A stretch of DNA of 6,353 nucleotides, taken from NCBI GenBank assembly GCA_937988695.1, contig CALKHM010000024.1:1-6353 (forward strand), given 5' to 3'. The notes beneath the pieces are model-generated. The model had not been told where the DNA came from and searched no databases. It saw nothing but the letters and a program-made list of their open reading frames with translations. A program made the translations under genes and the position numbers. The stretch comes from an uncultured Microbacterium sp. (lineage in GTDB: Bacteria; Actinomycetota; Actinomycetes; Actinomycetales; Microbacteriaceae). Shown piece after piece: positions 6,229-6,353 of this stretch; the first letter of the stretch is position 1; each line of letters opens with the position of its first letter.

Positions 6229-6353
6229 AGCCGCGGCGTGCGGCGTCCTCCGCCCGCCTCGCAGAACTTCACGAGCCTCGCAGGAATCCACCGGATTCCT
6301 GCGACGTTCGCGCCGTTCTGCGACGTTGTGCGGTGGCCCGCCCGCGGGTCAGC
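6229..6353. other. Non-coding stretch downstream of the gre-like gene
   Basis: No supported gene lies in these 125 bases up to the window edge. The stretch holds an 8-base GCCGCGGC palindrome just after the stop (6230-6237), a long imperfect hairpin (6259-6323), and a GC-rich tail (6324-6353) in which I recognise nothing. Confidence 0.6.
6259..6323. repeat. 65-nt long imperfect inverted repeat (bidirectional terminator or REP-like element)
   Basis: Arms 6259-6289 and 6293-6323 fold around the 3-base loop ACC at 6290-6292. The inner 12 pairs are perfect (TCGCAGGAATCC with GGATTCCTGCGA) and so are the outer 9 (TCGCAGAAC with GTTCTGCGA). The 10-by-10 middle pairs at six positions, one of them a G-U. 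In total 27 of 31 positions pair. Each arm also carries a direct repeat with 19-base spacing: CCTCGCAG at 6257 and 6276, TGCGACGTT at 6300 and 6319. It begins 30 bases after the gre-like stop, so it probably ends or stabilises that transcript; there is no U tract on either side. The regular structure also suits a dispersed palindromic element. Confidence 0.8.

Noticed and set aside
5722..6291. Minus-strand open frame of 189 codons opposite the gre-like gene
   Set aside because: It is a shadow of the gre-like coding sequence, starts inside the long hairpin and has no recognisable domain.
6324..6353. End of another gene at the right edge
   Set aside because: A TGA can be read on the minus strand near the edge, but 30 bases of GC-rich sequence give no codon or family evidence.
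1..6353. tRNA, rRNA, riboswitch, insertion sequence or phage attachment site
   Set aside because: I looked through all intergenic stretches and saw no cloverleaf, no known riboswitch core, no transposase or integrase and no paired terminal repeats flanking a gene.

Overview
This is a high-GC window with strong third-position GC bias in its genes, GTG as well as ATG starts, and promoters with weak -35 elements. Together with the protein types (full-length bacterial Lhr helicase, Nei2-type DNA glycosylase, SPW-repeat membrane protein) it points to an actinobacterium. The family Microbacteriaceae, probably Microbacterium or a close relative, is an inference from sequence style and from a GC-rich repeat (2677-2719) that I recall from that group; no search was run.

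Layout from left to right: (1) positions 1-39, minus strand, the first 13 codons of a protein that looks like an SPW-repeat membrane protein, with a strong Shine-Dalgarno; (2) 40-187, an intergenic stretch holding a putative promoter for that gene, a perfect 16-bp dyad resembling TetR-family operators over its -35, and a hairpin behind nei; (3) 188-961, minus, an Fpg/Nei-family DNA glycosylase/AP lyase; (4) 954-5729, minus, a very large Lhr-family helicase overlapping nei by 8 bp; (5) 5730-5817, a short divergent intergenic region; (6) 5818-6228, plus, a short GreA/GreB-family protein; (7) 6229-6353, no gene, but a striking 65-nt near-perfect hairpin.

lhr and nei form a translationally linked pair transcribed leftward. 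The same order is known in mycobacteria (Rv3296 lhr, Rv3297 nei in M. tuberculosis), so the core is a conserved actinobacterial DNA-repair operon: a 3'-to-5' ssDNA translocase/helicase that unwinds RNA:DNA hybrids, paired with a base-excision glycosylase. The divergent Gre-like protein should bind RNA polymerase, but its coiled coil is about half the usual length.

I see no wholly new multi-gene system. The unusual features are: an in-frame run of 33-bp tandem repeats in the lhr coding sequence, fused to what looks like a dispersed intergenic repeat and encoding a low-complexity linker in the C-terminal region of Lhr; the long hairpin after the gre-like gene; the TetR-type dyad; and the coil-shortened Gre-like protein.
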